Source: Marsupella aquatica (taxonomy: Eukaryota > Marchantiophyta). From it: a stretch of DNA of 64,000 nucleotides. Position 1 is the first letter of the stretch, and each line of letters opens with the position of its first letter. The stretch is from assembly GCA_973895155.1 (NCBI GenBank), contig OZ316892.1, forward strand, positions 24,800,001 through 24,864,000, written 5' to 3'. Below are positions 35,086 through 46,032 of the stretch, piece after piece. The translations under genes were made by a program, and so were the position numbers. The notes under the pieces are model-generated. The model was not told where the DNA came from, ran no database searches, and saw only the letters and a program-made list of their open reading frames with translations.

Positions 35086-35579
35086 TCTTCCCAAATGTCT
35101 AGTAAGTTCTACAAAAACAATGCTTTCCAACACAAACGCCACATTCAAGTTCAGAAGGAAACTTACGACACAGCAATAACTTGCTTGACGACAGCTCGGG
35201 GTGGTGGTGATGGGAGCCGTTCCGCAGTATCCCACTACACTCGTAGAACCTTTGTTCTCAATAAAAATCGGAGGTTTGAAAATTTTTGAGTCGATACAAT
35301 AACATTCTGTTTATTGTCAGCGCCCTAGAATGTAATGGGCCGCAATATTTAATTAATTACTTATTATTATTGGTTGGGGAATTGAACCAGAAAGAGGGTG
35401 GGCAGTCGGTTATTCGGGGTTAAAAAAACGGTTACGAGTCTACTTCTAATTCAACATTCTGTTACCTAGGGTAAATAAAACGGTTATTTTTCAAACAGTT
35501 TTACATCAAGGTTTACGGCATGGCGTCCTCGATTTTACCAAAATCATGCCACAGACAGAAATGTTGAAGCAATTTTATT

Positions 35580-35702
35580 TTGTAAACCAATCCGTACCTG
35601 TTTTCGGCGCGTCTCGATGACGTGGCGCGCTGTGGAGTCTTGAAACCAATCCGAACCTGTTTTCGGCGCGTCTCAATGACATGGCGTGCTGTGGAGTCTC
35701 GA
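35580..35702. repeat. 59-bp tandem duplication
   Basis: Copies start at about 35584 and 35643: 'aaaccaatccg.acctg', then 'ttttcggcgcgtctc' and 'gctgtggagtct'. Nearby, 'ctaggcactaggcccatctttg' is repeated several times between 35832 and 36000. Confidence 0.9.
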
Positions 35703-36086
35703 ATTTTGGAAGGGACCCCTAGTGGGGTCAGTAACAAAGCCTTGCAAAGAAAGGATTCCATGCTATTTCCTGTTCTTCTTTAGTTACCCTCATTGGTTTA
35801 AACCCTCATTTTCAAATTTGCCCTGAGTGAGACTCTAGGCACTAGGCCCATCTTTGCTAGGCACTAGGCCCATCTTTGCCCTCATTGGTCTACACCGTGA
35901 GAGACCCTAGGCGCTGGGCCCATCTTAGCCCCCATTCACCCATTAGTCTACACCCTCACTTACAATTATGCCCTGCATGAGACTCTAGGCACTAGACCCA
36001 GGGAATACTAGTTGATTGCGCTAGTAGTTGATATTATTAGTTACATAACAAGGCCATGCCCATCCATCTGAGGCCAGGACTACAGT

Positions 36087-36250
36087 AATCGAAAGCTTGA
36101 CGAAGGCTAGGCTAGAGCTTGAACGCCATGACATTGGTACAGTAATTGAAAGCTTGATAAAGGCTAGGCTAAAGCTTGAACACCATGACATTGGTACAAA
36201 ATTTGAAAGCTTGACAAAGGCTAGACTAAAGCTTGAACACCATGACATTA
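36087..36250. repeat. 57-bp tandem repeat, three units
   Basis: 'gaaagcttga' begins at 36091, 36148 and 36205, each followed by 'aaggctag.cta.agcttgaa' and 'ccatgacattgg'. Exactly 57 bp per unit, a multiple of three, so an open frame with a 19-residue repeat appears on each strand; I see no sign that it is a gene. Confidence 0.92.
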
Positions 36251-36890
36251 CGGTGATGCACGACCTTCAATTCGAGCGTGCTCTTACATTTTCTTTTTCT
36301 CTTTCTCTTTTTTGTGGGGGGTCCACTGTACTCTATCACCAGCTTGCACATGTTTGGAGTCTTCACAATAGTGGCAGCTGTCGGGCAAAAGTTTTTTGGT
36401 TGTAGACTTGCAGAGCTGCAGCAATTGTGGTGCTCGTAGAAGGACTTACACGTCGCAAGACCCAAAAACTCAATATTGTAGCTTCGTTCAACGCTGCCTC
36501 CTGCTCGTTGGCCCCTCCCCGGTTTCATTGTATTGTTCCACCAGATGAAAAACCAGATTGAAACCACATAAAACCCAGATGATGCTATACATACAGAGCA
36601 ACGGGCTGCTTGTGGACTGGCACCATGGCTGGTAGCTTACCAATTCATCATCGATGTTTGGAGGTTTTCTGCATAACTGCCACAGTAAGACATTGTGCTC
36701 GGGCTTGATACCAGTTGTGTCGATGGAGTTCAAGAATATCCCAGCCGATTCTAATTCGAGGCTTCCCGAAGATCTGGGTAACTGTACCTCTAATGTCATT
36801 CATCATTATGACTGATGAACGTGGTTCACACATGATTCTCCACAGGAAAGTTGTTTCGGGACTGAATTGGTTCAGAATGGTTACTCATTT

Positions 36891-37293
36891 TTCGACCCAA
36901 AAGTCCCAAGTTTCCAATTGCACCCACATCAAAGTGCAAAACAAGCTTATGTGATCATTCGTGCAATTCCATGTTTGCACATAACAGGAAACACGAAGCG
37001 CAAAATTTTCACCCAGCAGAAGGTTTCGACCCAAAAGTCCCAAGTTTCCAATTGCACCCATATCAAAGTGCAAAACAAGCTTATTTGATCATTCGTGCAA
37101 TTCCATGTTTGCACATAACAGGACACATGAAGCGCAAAATTTTCACCCAGCAGAAGGTTTCGACCCAAAAGTCCCAAGTTTCCAATTGCACCCATATCAA
37201 AGTGCAAAACAAGCTTATTTGATCATTCGTGCAATTCCATGTTTGCACATAACAGGACACATGAAGCGCAAAATTTTCACCCAGCAGAAGGTT
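36891..37293. repeat. 134-bp tandem repeat, three units
   Basis: 'ttcgacccaaaagtcccaag' begins at 36891, 37025 and 37159, exactly 134 bp apart, and the third unit ends at 'cagcagaagg' near 37293. Units two and three are almost identical; unit one differs at a handful of sites. Confidence 0.95.
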
Positions 37294-38031
37294 TGGCACA
37301 CCAAATTGTCGACCTGGTTTAATAACGTGACCGATGTTGATCTTGTATTGCAAAGACTACAGCAGACCGCAGACATCACTCACCGGTAAACCATTCTTTC
37401 ATGTTCTGCTTTGAATGCAATAACCGAAGAAAAGCCGACCTGCATGCCGGACTGCGGGAGTTTCATCTCGGGACGGCTGCCTAGTCGACGGGTGCCTACC
37501 TGCCTAGTCCCATCCAAACCAGCGGTAACATGATACAGCTCTATACAGAAAGTGCGGTACTGCTACTGCAGCTGTACGGGCAATTCGATGCAAATCTCGT
37601 CAGAACTTGGGTAACATTTGTGAAGTTGCTGACCAGAACTAACTCTAGAGCTCGTAGCTCTGTAGCTAGAATGTCAAGCGCTTGACATTCTGAAACGAGA
37701 GAGTATTCACGAACGCAAATCGTTCTATGCAAAAGTTAGGAAGATCGTTTCGTTTGTGACGACAGGTGACTAAGAGCCTCGAATACAACAACAAGCACAA
37801 ATTGCTGCATGTAAGAATAGAAGCTCTAACTTCCATACTACTGAAATCCAAAGGTGGGGTCTCAATTGAGTCACAGAATGTAGTCAACAGCCTCAACTTC
37901 AAACTCTTAAAAGTTCCATCGTAAGCCATTTTTCTCTGAATCTTTCCATGCAAAAAAGGAACTCTTCAAAGTGCTACTTTCCGAGGATGGCCGGGGTTGA
38001 TCACTTGACTGCGAACTCAATGCGATGACTT
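37294..38031. other. Short intergenic stretch, nothing recognised
   Basis: Only short frames without domains, plus the 3' flank of the small gene at 38032. Confidence 0.4.
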
Positions 38032-38409
38032 TCAACCAGTACTGCAGGCATCTGTTGCACAACCATATTCGCACGCCAACCACCCCGCATTAATGAACGG
38101 AGGCCCATTTACCCACTGCGCGATAAACTGGAAATGACCCCATAAATTACTATACTCGACGAGGCCATTGCTGGCGTCAAAAATAGTTGAATAACCTGCT
38201 TGGCAAGTGTAGTGGTACAACCCGTCGTCCGCGATGAAAGGGGCACCGATGGCGCATTTTTCATCGCCGTTGTCAACAAGAGCTGAAATTAGAATGATAG
38301 TTGGATGGAGCGGATCACCAACTAACGCGTATTCCCCTTGGAAATTGACACAGCACTGAACAGCGATGGCGCGTACGAGGATAATACCGAGGAGATAGTT
38401 GACATTCAT
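38032..38409 (-). CDS. Small, probably secreted, Cys-containing protein of unknown function
   Basis: A 125-codon frame from an ATG. The first ~18 residues (MNVNYLLGIILVRAIAVQ) look like a signal peptide with cleavage before or near CC at 19-20. The mature part has further Cys in DNGDEKCAIG, LYHYTCQAGY and the terminal LACEYGCATDACSTG, enough for three disulfides, and Gly/Trp/aromatic spacing typical of a small folded domain. I recognise no family. A TATA-like run lies 240 bp upstream in a duplicated region. It could be a defence-type or extracellular protein; that is only inference. Confidence 0.6.
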   Translation of the reverse strand: MNVNYLLGIILVRAIAVQCCVNFQGEYALVGDPLHPTIILISALVDNGDEKCAIGAPFIADDGLYHYTCQAGYSTIFDASNGLVEYSNLWGHFQFIAQWVNGPPFINAGWLACEYGCATDACSTG

Positions 38410-38660
38410 CTCTCGTTGGAGTACGGTTTATCGATCTGACGTACTGGACGTGGATGCAGAAAATCCAGAGAAAGAGATCACTACGTTGTACCGTCCCAGT
38501 CGCTTCTCTGGATAATGGCCAGTAGATTTTTCAAATTCATCTCCAGTTGGAATTGGGCTTGAAGCACTATTGAATGGAATAGGGTTCATCAATCGATGTC
38601 CTGGCGGTGGATGAAGGAAATCCACAGAAGAGATCACAACTATATATATACCGTCTAAGC
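38410..38660 (-). promoter_or_regulatory. Duplicated upstream region with TATA-like run
   Basis: A block of about 140 bp appears twice, near 38425-38500 and 38585-38655: 'ccagagaaagagatcac.ac' and 'cacagaagagatcacaac', each followed by 'gtaccgtc..ag' or 'taccgtctaag'. Only the distal copy carries 'tatatatata' (38641-38650). It may represent promoter duplication of the small gene. Confidence 0.4.
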
Positions 38661-40424
38661 CGGCTTTGCTTATTAACAGTACAGATGTTACAATGTCCTT
38701 AGGGAAGCATGTCGGGATGGACCAGGCTTTCGGACTTCAAGTGTGAATTCTTCGATGTGAGCACAACAGACCTCAGTTTTGAGTGTGAGTTGCGGAAGGG
38801 TGACTTAGAGTGTGAACAGCTCAAGAAAATGCTGTTTTCTGGTTGTAGTATTGAGTGTGAGTTGGGAAAGACCGACTTGCTAAAAAAAAAGGTATTTCAC
38901 TGTTTGTTGTTCTGATTATGAGGCCCCCGACATTGCATTTCTAACCAGTTGCATGGTCAAGTTCCTACCTCTAATGCATGTCTGCTCGATATGTTTACTG
39001 TTTCCTTCGGGTACTTTGAGTCTGGCTCACTTAACATACATTCACATGTCCTTTTGGTGCTTTGACTGCTTTCGGATATTGTCTTTTCGGTATTTTGAGT
39101 TTAACTTCTAGCTTGTGTTGAAGTGTATGGGCATTCTGATCCTCAATTACAGATATATCATGCTGAGGCTGTGGATGAGGACGCTCTTTGCCATGATTTA
39201 TAAATCTCTATTATTGAATGCTCCATGAGAAAAACAGAGGATAACTCTACAAGCTTGACACATACTCTGCCTGCAAGCCACTCGTGTTACCTACTGTTGT
39301 CACTTCTGTGTATTTTCCGAAATGAAAAGCTTGCCCTCGCACTGTTCTTCTCTTCGTAAATTCGGGCTCCCAGTAATCTTCCAAAGTATCTTCATCTCGT
39401 CATTTACTACTACATATTCTCTTTTTAACTATCCCTCCATTCAAAAACCTGAAGTTCAGTGGATGCACTGCAAAGGCCCAAATAGTGTACTTCAAATTCC
39501 CCAAAGATCTTGATTCGTTTCAATTTCTTTCTTTCTTGGCTTGGATTGCTATGTAAAAGAGTCAATAGAGTCTCCTGGCCTCACCATTATTTTGCAGTCC
39601 AAAATGACATTAATTTTTTGTCACGTAAACACCTTAATTGCAAGTTACCACTTTCAAGTTAGCACTATTCTGTACTTAAATCCACCAGTGGGGTGAGGTT
39701 ACAGGCAAGGGTGACCACTAGTCTGCATGTGGGACCACATGCGGACTAATGGTGCATCCCTTAAATGGCGCTTTTGTCAGGCAAGGTCGGGGGCAAGGTA
39801 TGCTCAATGCACAAATTACTCTCAAAGATTAAACTAAGGGGAAAACTATGTTTACTCAGAGGAGTACGTTGTCATGTGAATAATTGACTTAACTTCTAAG
39901 TGACTAGCAGGCCTAATGGCAGTCGATGCCCAGTCTCGCATCTGCCTGGCAAGCTTGACTTTCGCTTTCACTCCTTAGTTCTTCTCTAATCCTGCTCAGG
40001 CCGGGACTCTGGCCCCCACGGGAAGGGGGCCTCCTAAATACTACTTGCCAAACGGGTTGCCAAAGTGACGGAAGAGGCAAGTACCTCCCCCAAGTAATCC
40101 GTGCATAAGCACCTAACTGCTGGTTGCTATCTTCAAAAACTGTCGCAGTTGACTGTCAGTATTCTGTCATGGTTGACCTGTGACCCTAATCCCTAAAACC
40201 TATCTATCTTTCATATCACGTTGACTAGCATCCTACCCTATGTCGATGGTCCTAACTCTTGTCCTAACAAAGTCTCTTCCTAATCCTATATATTGTGCTG
40301 CTAATTGGCATGGCAGTTGTTCTGCCGCTAAAGTAAGCCTAACGATGCCCCTGTCATCCTACCGTACATCATTGTTGACTCACCACCCCTTTCCTCAACC
40401 ATCCCCCCCCCCCCCGCGGTCATT
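38661..40424. other. Gene-free DNA
   Basis: Short frames only. A CT/TC-rich stretch near 39400 contains 'atccctccattc', and a C11 run occurs near 40405. No element borders are seen. Confidence 0.4.
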
Positions 40425-40969
40425 CTACACTACTGGCCTTGGGTTTGTCTTCTTGTTGGGTTGGGGCCTAAAGTTGCATTTGTCAAAGGCATCTCCTAAC
40501 CCGTCCACCAGCAGTAGCGTAACCCGAGTTTGCAAGGCTCTGTTGTCCCAGGCTGCCTCCTTCGCCACTTTGGAGATTTTGTCCACCTCGGCCTGTAGAC
40601 GTGCCACTTGAGATTGCCAATTGTCTTAATGTTGGCCTGGTGTTGCGCCATCCATTTATATCAATCCGAGGTGACAGTTGTCATTTGTTGAGCGGCCTGC
40701 ACAAACCGATTGTTGAGGTTGGTCAAAAAACTAACCCTGGCAGCCACGACCTTTTCAAGCCGAGACACAACAGCACTTTGCTCTTTCAGGTGTTGTTGAA
40801 CCTTAAGCAGCTCTTGACTTACTCCGTCACATTCCCAATCACGTTGACCTGTGACGCAGTCTAACTCCACTTGGTTGGTCATTGCTGTTGTCTCCAGGCG
40901 CTCCACAGTCATTTGGAGGGCTCTGATCTCATTACCCTTGGCCCCGATTTCCTCATGTGCAAGGTTCAT
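40425..40969 (-). pseudogene. Decayed coiled-coil ORF, perhaps of a transposable element
   Basis: On the minus strand an ATG at 40969 opens a 102-codon frame rich in heptad-like segments (EIRALQMTVERLETTAMTNQ; LLKVQQHLKEQSAVVSRLEK) and stops at 40661. A second frame (from about 40640 to 40425) continues in the same style: VARLQAEVDKISKVAKEAAW, LQTRVTLLL. A frameshift near 40650 and a stop separate them, so the whole reads as a broken coiled-coil protein. Such ORFs occur in plant transposons, but I cannot assign a family. A TATA box lies 270 bp upstream on the same strand. Confidence 0.45.
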
Positions 40970-41240
40970 AAGTCACGGGTGGGTCTCCAACATAAAGAAG
41001 GTCAATCGGAAATGGTTCTAGCCAGTGAAGCAACAAGATGGCTTCCTATAAAAAGAAACTGGTATCAAAATCGGATAGCTGAACTGGACAGAATAGGACC
41101 AGACATATGGCTTCGACGACCGATATCGCTTCAACGACCGTTTCAGAGGCAAGCTGACTTACTAAGTGCAGAGAGGAGGAGATGGGCTCAAAGCTTGAGC
41201 GAGGAGTGAACTGGTGAAGCAGAGATGGGGGAAAGCTCGC

Positions 41241-41310
41241 CTTTTATACCCCAATAGTGCATCGAACGATCTGTTTCTCCTGCTCGTGATAGGCTGAGCT
41301 TATCACGCCT
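41241..41310 (-). promoter_or_regulatory. TATA box and upstream palindrome
   Basis: On the minus strand 'ggggtataaaaggcgagc' gives TATAAAAG at 41248-41241, the best TATA box seen in the window. Transcription would begin near 41210 and read into the coiled-coil ORF. About 40 bp upstream is a perfect 7-bp inverted repeat, 'cgtgata' at 41285-41291 and 'tatcacg' at 41301-41307, with GATA cores. Confidence 0.5.
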
Positions 41311-43079
41311 AAAGCTTACTGATCACTCCTCTGGTCCGAGCCGAGCGTGCCAAAGATTGATACCGGCTCAATCATACGGACCCAAGGCTGACAACTATAA
41401 CGCGCTCCTAATCTGGTGGTACGTCAAGTGCAGTGCCGCCAGCCCGAGCGTGAACCTCCATCATTACTGGCCTAATCATAATGACTAACTAATCTAGTGT
41501 CGTTATGCTAATAACTACAGACTCCTACGTCTACTTTGTACTACTAAATACGGATTAAGTTGTATTACTGATTAATTGCCATGCTGGTGGCGTCACAGCA
41601 TTGCTTAAACACTAGACTCCAAAGAGCATCTAATGTATCGCTACTCTTCCGGTCCCGCTTCTGGTTTGGTGTTGCTCATCAATATTTGGTACATGCTTTG
41701 CTGAGGTATGAGGTTAATTTCTCCAGTCAACAAATTTTTATTTGTTTTCAAAAGACGATGAAAGTAATAAGTTTATGATTCTATGCCTTGTTCAACTGTT
41801 AGCAATGCTGGATCCATGTATAGATGCCAAACAAGAATTGAGAGGGTTTTGAAAAGTCCAATTTTCCTTGCATGGTGCCTTCATTGAGGAATATAAACCC
41901 AGCATTTTTTAGCTCCCCAACAGGGGAACAAGGCTTTTTGTTGTCCGGGTGCAATGGTTGCTAAGTGAGCAAGCTAAGAAGAAAAAAAACATGGTAGAGA
42001 AAGGAGGAGGGCGAGATGGAAGAATGATAACCTCTTTGGGCATGGGAGTGACAGCAGAAGGAGAGGTTCAAAGTGTTACTGCTGTGATTGAGATGGTGAG
42101 ATCTGTGGCTACATACTCTGCAATTGAGATGAATATGGGCCTTCACTGTTAAACATCCTCCTGGCCCATTTAATCAAAATCCCTGAATGCTTTGAGTATA
42201 CATAACAATTTTGGAGAAGCAAATCTAAATTGTGTCTCTGCATGTAGACCTGGAAATTGCCAGTGGGCCCCTTCCAGATGGCGTTTTACAAATCCTGACA
42301 GTCCTCGATAACAAGATTTCTTGGGAATCCATGACTCTTAAAGCAATTGCTTATTTGAGGGGTCCAATCCTGTGTAAATATGTGCTAGTGACGCATGAGA
42401 CTGCAGGAAATTTTTATCTGATATGCACAAGCAACTTATAGTGGTGTGTTTGTAGTCTAAAACTTGCTGCCCTGACTCCTACATCAGCTGCTGCCCTGTC
42501 CTGAGTCAGGCACCTTCCCAAGGTGTCGTTGTGGCCTCACTGTATAGCTTGCAGGCCCAAATGTAGTTGCATTAGCTTTGTGTACACATACAAATGTGTA
42601 AACAAGTTGGCCTTTTTCCTTCATAAAGGTGCCTGACTCCGGACCTGACTCAGGGGAGGGGTCAACAGCTGATCCTTGGGACCCGATATATGATCCTGCG
42701 CTGTGCAGTATTGCTTGCAATATGAGCTAAGTGTTTTCCTTTATGTTTCTGCAGATTGCATATCAAGTGAATGTAACACAATCACAATGCAGACCCAAAT
42801 GATAGATTCTAGAACAATTTTTAAGAAAAACCTTTCTCTTGTGATTGAAAGAGACTGTGAAAGAGTTGTGCTGGTCCAATGAACAGAGAGTACCAATTGA
42901 ATTGCAAGGAGGTGGTTACGCATGCCCAAAAGTCAAGTAGCAGCCTTGATTTTTTGCAGTCAGTAGCCCGGTATGCAAACAAGAACTACAAAGATTGATA
43001 TGCCCTAGTATGTCTACACTAGCGCGGTAAATAAGTCTGCAAGTGGCTTCGTTTTAGGCGATGGATTGTTTGAACTTAC
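41311..43079. other. Gene-free DNA with one inverted repeat
   Basis: No gene is recognised. 'cctgagtcaggcacctt' at about 42499-42515 pairs with 'aaggtgcctgactc' at about 42626-42639, leaving a ~110-bp loop; a second 'cctgactcagg' follows. This could be a hairpin or a very decayed MITE. Confidence 0.4.
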
Positions 43080-43084
43080 CCTAT

Positions 43085-43410
43085 GAACGAGTTACATCGG
43101 ATTTAGGTTTTGCCGTTTTTTCACTTTTTCTGCGCGTTTGACCATTTTGGCAATTTCGCGACTCCATTTGGGTCATAACTTTCTCCAGGAGTTTCGGATC
43201 TGGGTGTTCTTGACGGCTTTGGAAAGATCTTGGCGAGGCGGTGAAGATCGATATGAATTGCGCCCCAAACGGTCACCAATTGAGCGAGTTTCATCAGATT
43301 TAGGTTTCGCCGTTTTTTCACATTGGCTGCGCGTTTGGCGATCTTGGCGTTTCCACGACTCGATTTGGGGCAACGTATGAGCGAGTCACATCGGCTTTAG
43401 GCCATCGCTT
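43085..43410. repeat. ~197-bp repeat in the 5' region of the non-LTR element
   Basis: 'catc.gatttaggtttgccg' style blocks begin at 43095 and 43292, with 'ctgcgcgtttg' and 'gcgactccatttggg'/'acgactcgatttgggg' following at the same spacing. A third start, 'catcggctttagg', is at 43389. Tandem 5' units are common in non-LTR elements, where they can carry promoter activity. Confidence 0.8.
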
Positions 43411-45366
43411 CTCCTCCAATTGGTTGTTGCCTTCGGGAGCTGTTGCCGCACGCTCAATCTAGAGGGCGGATCTTCACTCGCGTCGACTCCCCAACGGACA
43501 GATCGACGGGCGTTTCAGCTTTGTTCCTTACTGTTCCTGCACCTGCTCAACGGTTTCCTAGGCTAGCGGTGGCGCCGTTTCTCGACCTGATGCGGTGGGC
43601 TCTCTCCATCGCCTCCCCTTTCTTTTCACATGCCTCGGTTGGGCCTTTTGTCGCTTCTTGATGCGTTTTTGCTTTTATCGGGTTGCGGCCTGTCATGTCT
43701 ACGTTGAGAGTGTTGGCGCGGGGCAAGCGCCCAGCCCCACCCCACACTTCTCCCCCGTCCTCCCCTCCCCCTCGTGGCCGTCTTCGTGTTTGCTCTTCTT
43801 CACTGGATCTCTCTCATCTTCGTGATGATCCCATGCCCGATGCTCTGCCAGTCCCCCCCGTCTACTGCCCACCCCATCGTCGCCCTGGCTCCTCTCCCCA
43901 CCCCATTCCCCCTCCACCCATTCATCATCCTCCTCCGGCCTCCTCGTCCACATCTATTCCACCCCCACCTCCTGTCCAGTCTTTCCCTGCTCCCTCCCCG
44001 AACGAGCGTCCCCTGCATACTTGTCCTGACTGTGGATGGGTTGGCATCTCCCTCCCTCATCATCGCGGGCGGGGCCGGTGCCATCGTCGCCAGCAAGCAC
44101 AATCCCAGCCTCAGCCCCCTATTGACCCGGTTAGCTCTGCCCCTCCCTCCTTGGAGGCTCCCGAGCAGGCATGGAGTTGGGTTCGCACTCTAGACCCCCT
44201 TCCAGCCTCCCATGCAGGGTACATTAGACCTCGCCTTTATAACCACATTCCTCTGGCGCTGCGCCCTATAGTTCGGTCCTCCTTGTTGCAACTCATGCAG
44301 CTTATCTTGGCGCATCCTATGGAGGTCTCCTATTGGTCTTTACTGATGCTTTTTCCACAGTGGACTCTTACCCTCCCTAGTCATGGTGGTCGTGTGGGTC
44401 ACCGTGAGACTGCCTCTCGTATCCATCGTTTTTTACGGGGAGATTGGGAGCAGCTTCAGGAAGAGTACTTTCTTCGCGCCCGGTCTTTTACCGCCCGTGC
44501 TTTGTCTGACCTAGCTCGCCACTCTCATCCCCCTGAGCATAGACGTCTTCGTCGCTCTTGTCGTTTAGCCCAGGCTGGTGAATATCGTCGGGCTGTCCAG
44601 GCCCTTTCTCCCACCACACCAGCCCCCCCTGGCGAGGTCACCTCGTTGGCCCTTCAGGATCTCCATCCGCAGCCCCATGATCAGCTCCCTTTGTTTGTCG
44701 AGGATTTTGAGCCTGAGGAGGATCTTCAGTTTAGTAGGGACCACTTCACCTATGCCTTCCTCCATGCCCCGCGTTGTTCTGCTGGTGGCCCCTCCGGCTA
44801 TGTCTTTGAGCATTTTCGTGATTTATTCCCCCCTGAGGATCCTCAGTTTGGTTTTCCAGTTTTCTTCTCCTTTTGCCAATGTATTGCAGCCGGTCGTTTG
44901 CCTCCTCCCGTCTCTCGGCTCTTGAGTGCTTCTCGTTTATTGGCCATGGCTAAGTCTTCGCCGGGTGTTCGGCCAATTGCTATTGGGGAGGTTTTTCTTC
45001 GTCTTGTGTCTCGCACACTTTCCTCACAGTTTCGCTCTGCACTATCGGATCATCTCTCTCCACATCAGTTTGCAGTTGGCGTTCTTGGTGGTTGTGAGAC
45101 GGTTATTGCGGGTATTCGAGCTACATTGGACCTCCACCCTGATTGGGTTGTCCTCCAGGTTGATGTCTCTAACGCTTTTAATACGGTTTCTCGGGCAGCC
45201 ATTTTTCGTGCTTTGAGGGCGGCGGATCCAGACATCCAGTCCCTGATCCCCTTTGTCCGTTGTTTTTATGGACTCGAGGCCCCACTCTTCTATAGTCATC
45301 ACTCCTCTACAAGTGTGTATACCACTCTTTCCTCTGCAGAAGGTACACGTCAGGGTGACCCTTTGG

Positions 45367-45841
45367 TGTTGAGCATAGACGACGATCGCAACGGCAAGCC
45401 CATGAACCATCCAACGCACAATAGTCGACACAAGAGATACGTGGTTCACCTCCTTGAGGCTACGTCCACGGGAACACACAAGAGAGCTTTACTGAACTCT
45501 AAGCCCGTCGGCTATACCGAGTCTCCACAGTGTAAGCTCTCCCTATCTCTCAAGTGGCTCCATAACAATGAGCCTTGGTTCTGCCTCTCCAAGCACACAT
45601 GCCTCTTATGATATAGTGTGCAACTTAGTTGTACCTAACCACATAGTTGTACCTAACCACATAGTTGTACCTAATCACATAGTTGTACCTAACCACATAG
45701 TTGTACCTAATCACGTAGTTGTACCTAACCACATAGTTGTACCTAATCACGTAGTTGTACCTAACCACGTAGTTGTACCAACCCACGTTGTTGTACCAAC
45801 CACGTCATACCTAACCTAGACGTAAGAGTAAATACCCAACA
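45367..45841 (-). repeat. 3' LTR with 18-bp internal repeat
   Basis: 475 bp. Positions about 45625-45800 hold roughly ten 18-bp units of the form 'agttgtacctaaccacat' with alternating 'aac/aat' and 'cat/cgt' variants. Compared with the other LTR it has two more units (36 bp). Confidence 0.96.
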
Positions 45842-45853
45842 ATCTTCCCCTTG
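45842..45853 (-). promoter_or_regulatory. Polypurine tract
   Basis: On the minus strand 'aaggggaagatt' directly precedes the 3' LTR, the standard primer position for plus-strand DNA synthesis in copia elements. Confidence 0.85.
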
Positions 45854-46032
45854 ACTCTGGTCTAGGGGAGAGTAATACTGCCAATGTATATGATCCCTCA
45901 GCGGGAAGTTCTGGACAGAAACCAAACCGGTTTCCCTCTCTAACTAGAGCAAACCAGAACTAAGCCGTAGCCTAATACATAGGAATGAGGAAGAGCATAT
46001 ATCAGTAATTACAATGAATGTTTAAGAAAACT

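Noticed and set aside
45640-45800. Repetitive VVPNHI-type peptide frame in the LTR
   Set aside because: It arises from the 18-bp LTR repeat (a multiple of three) and recurs in both LTRs.
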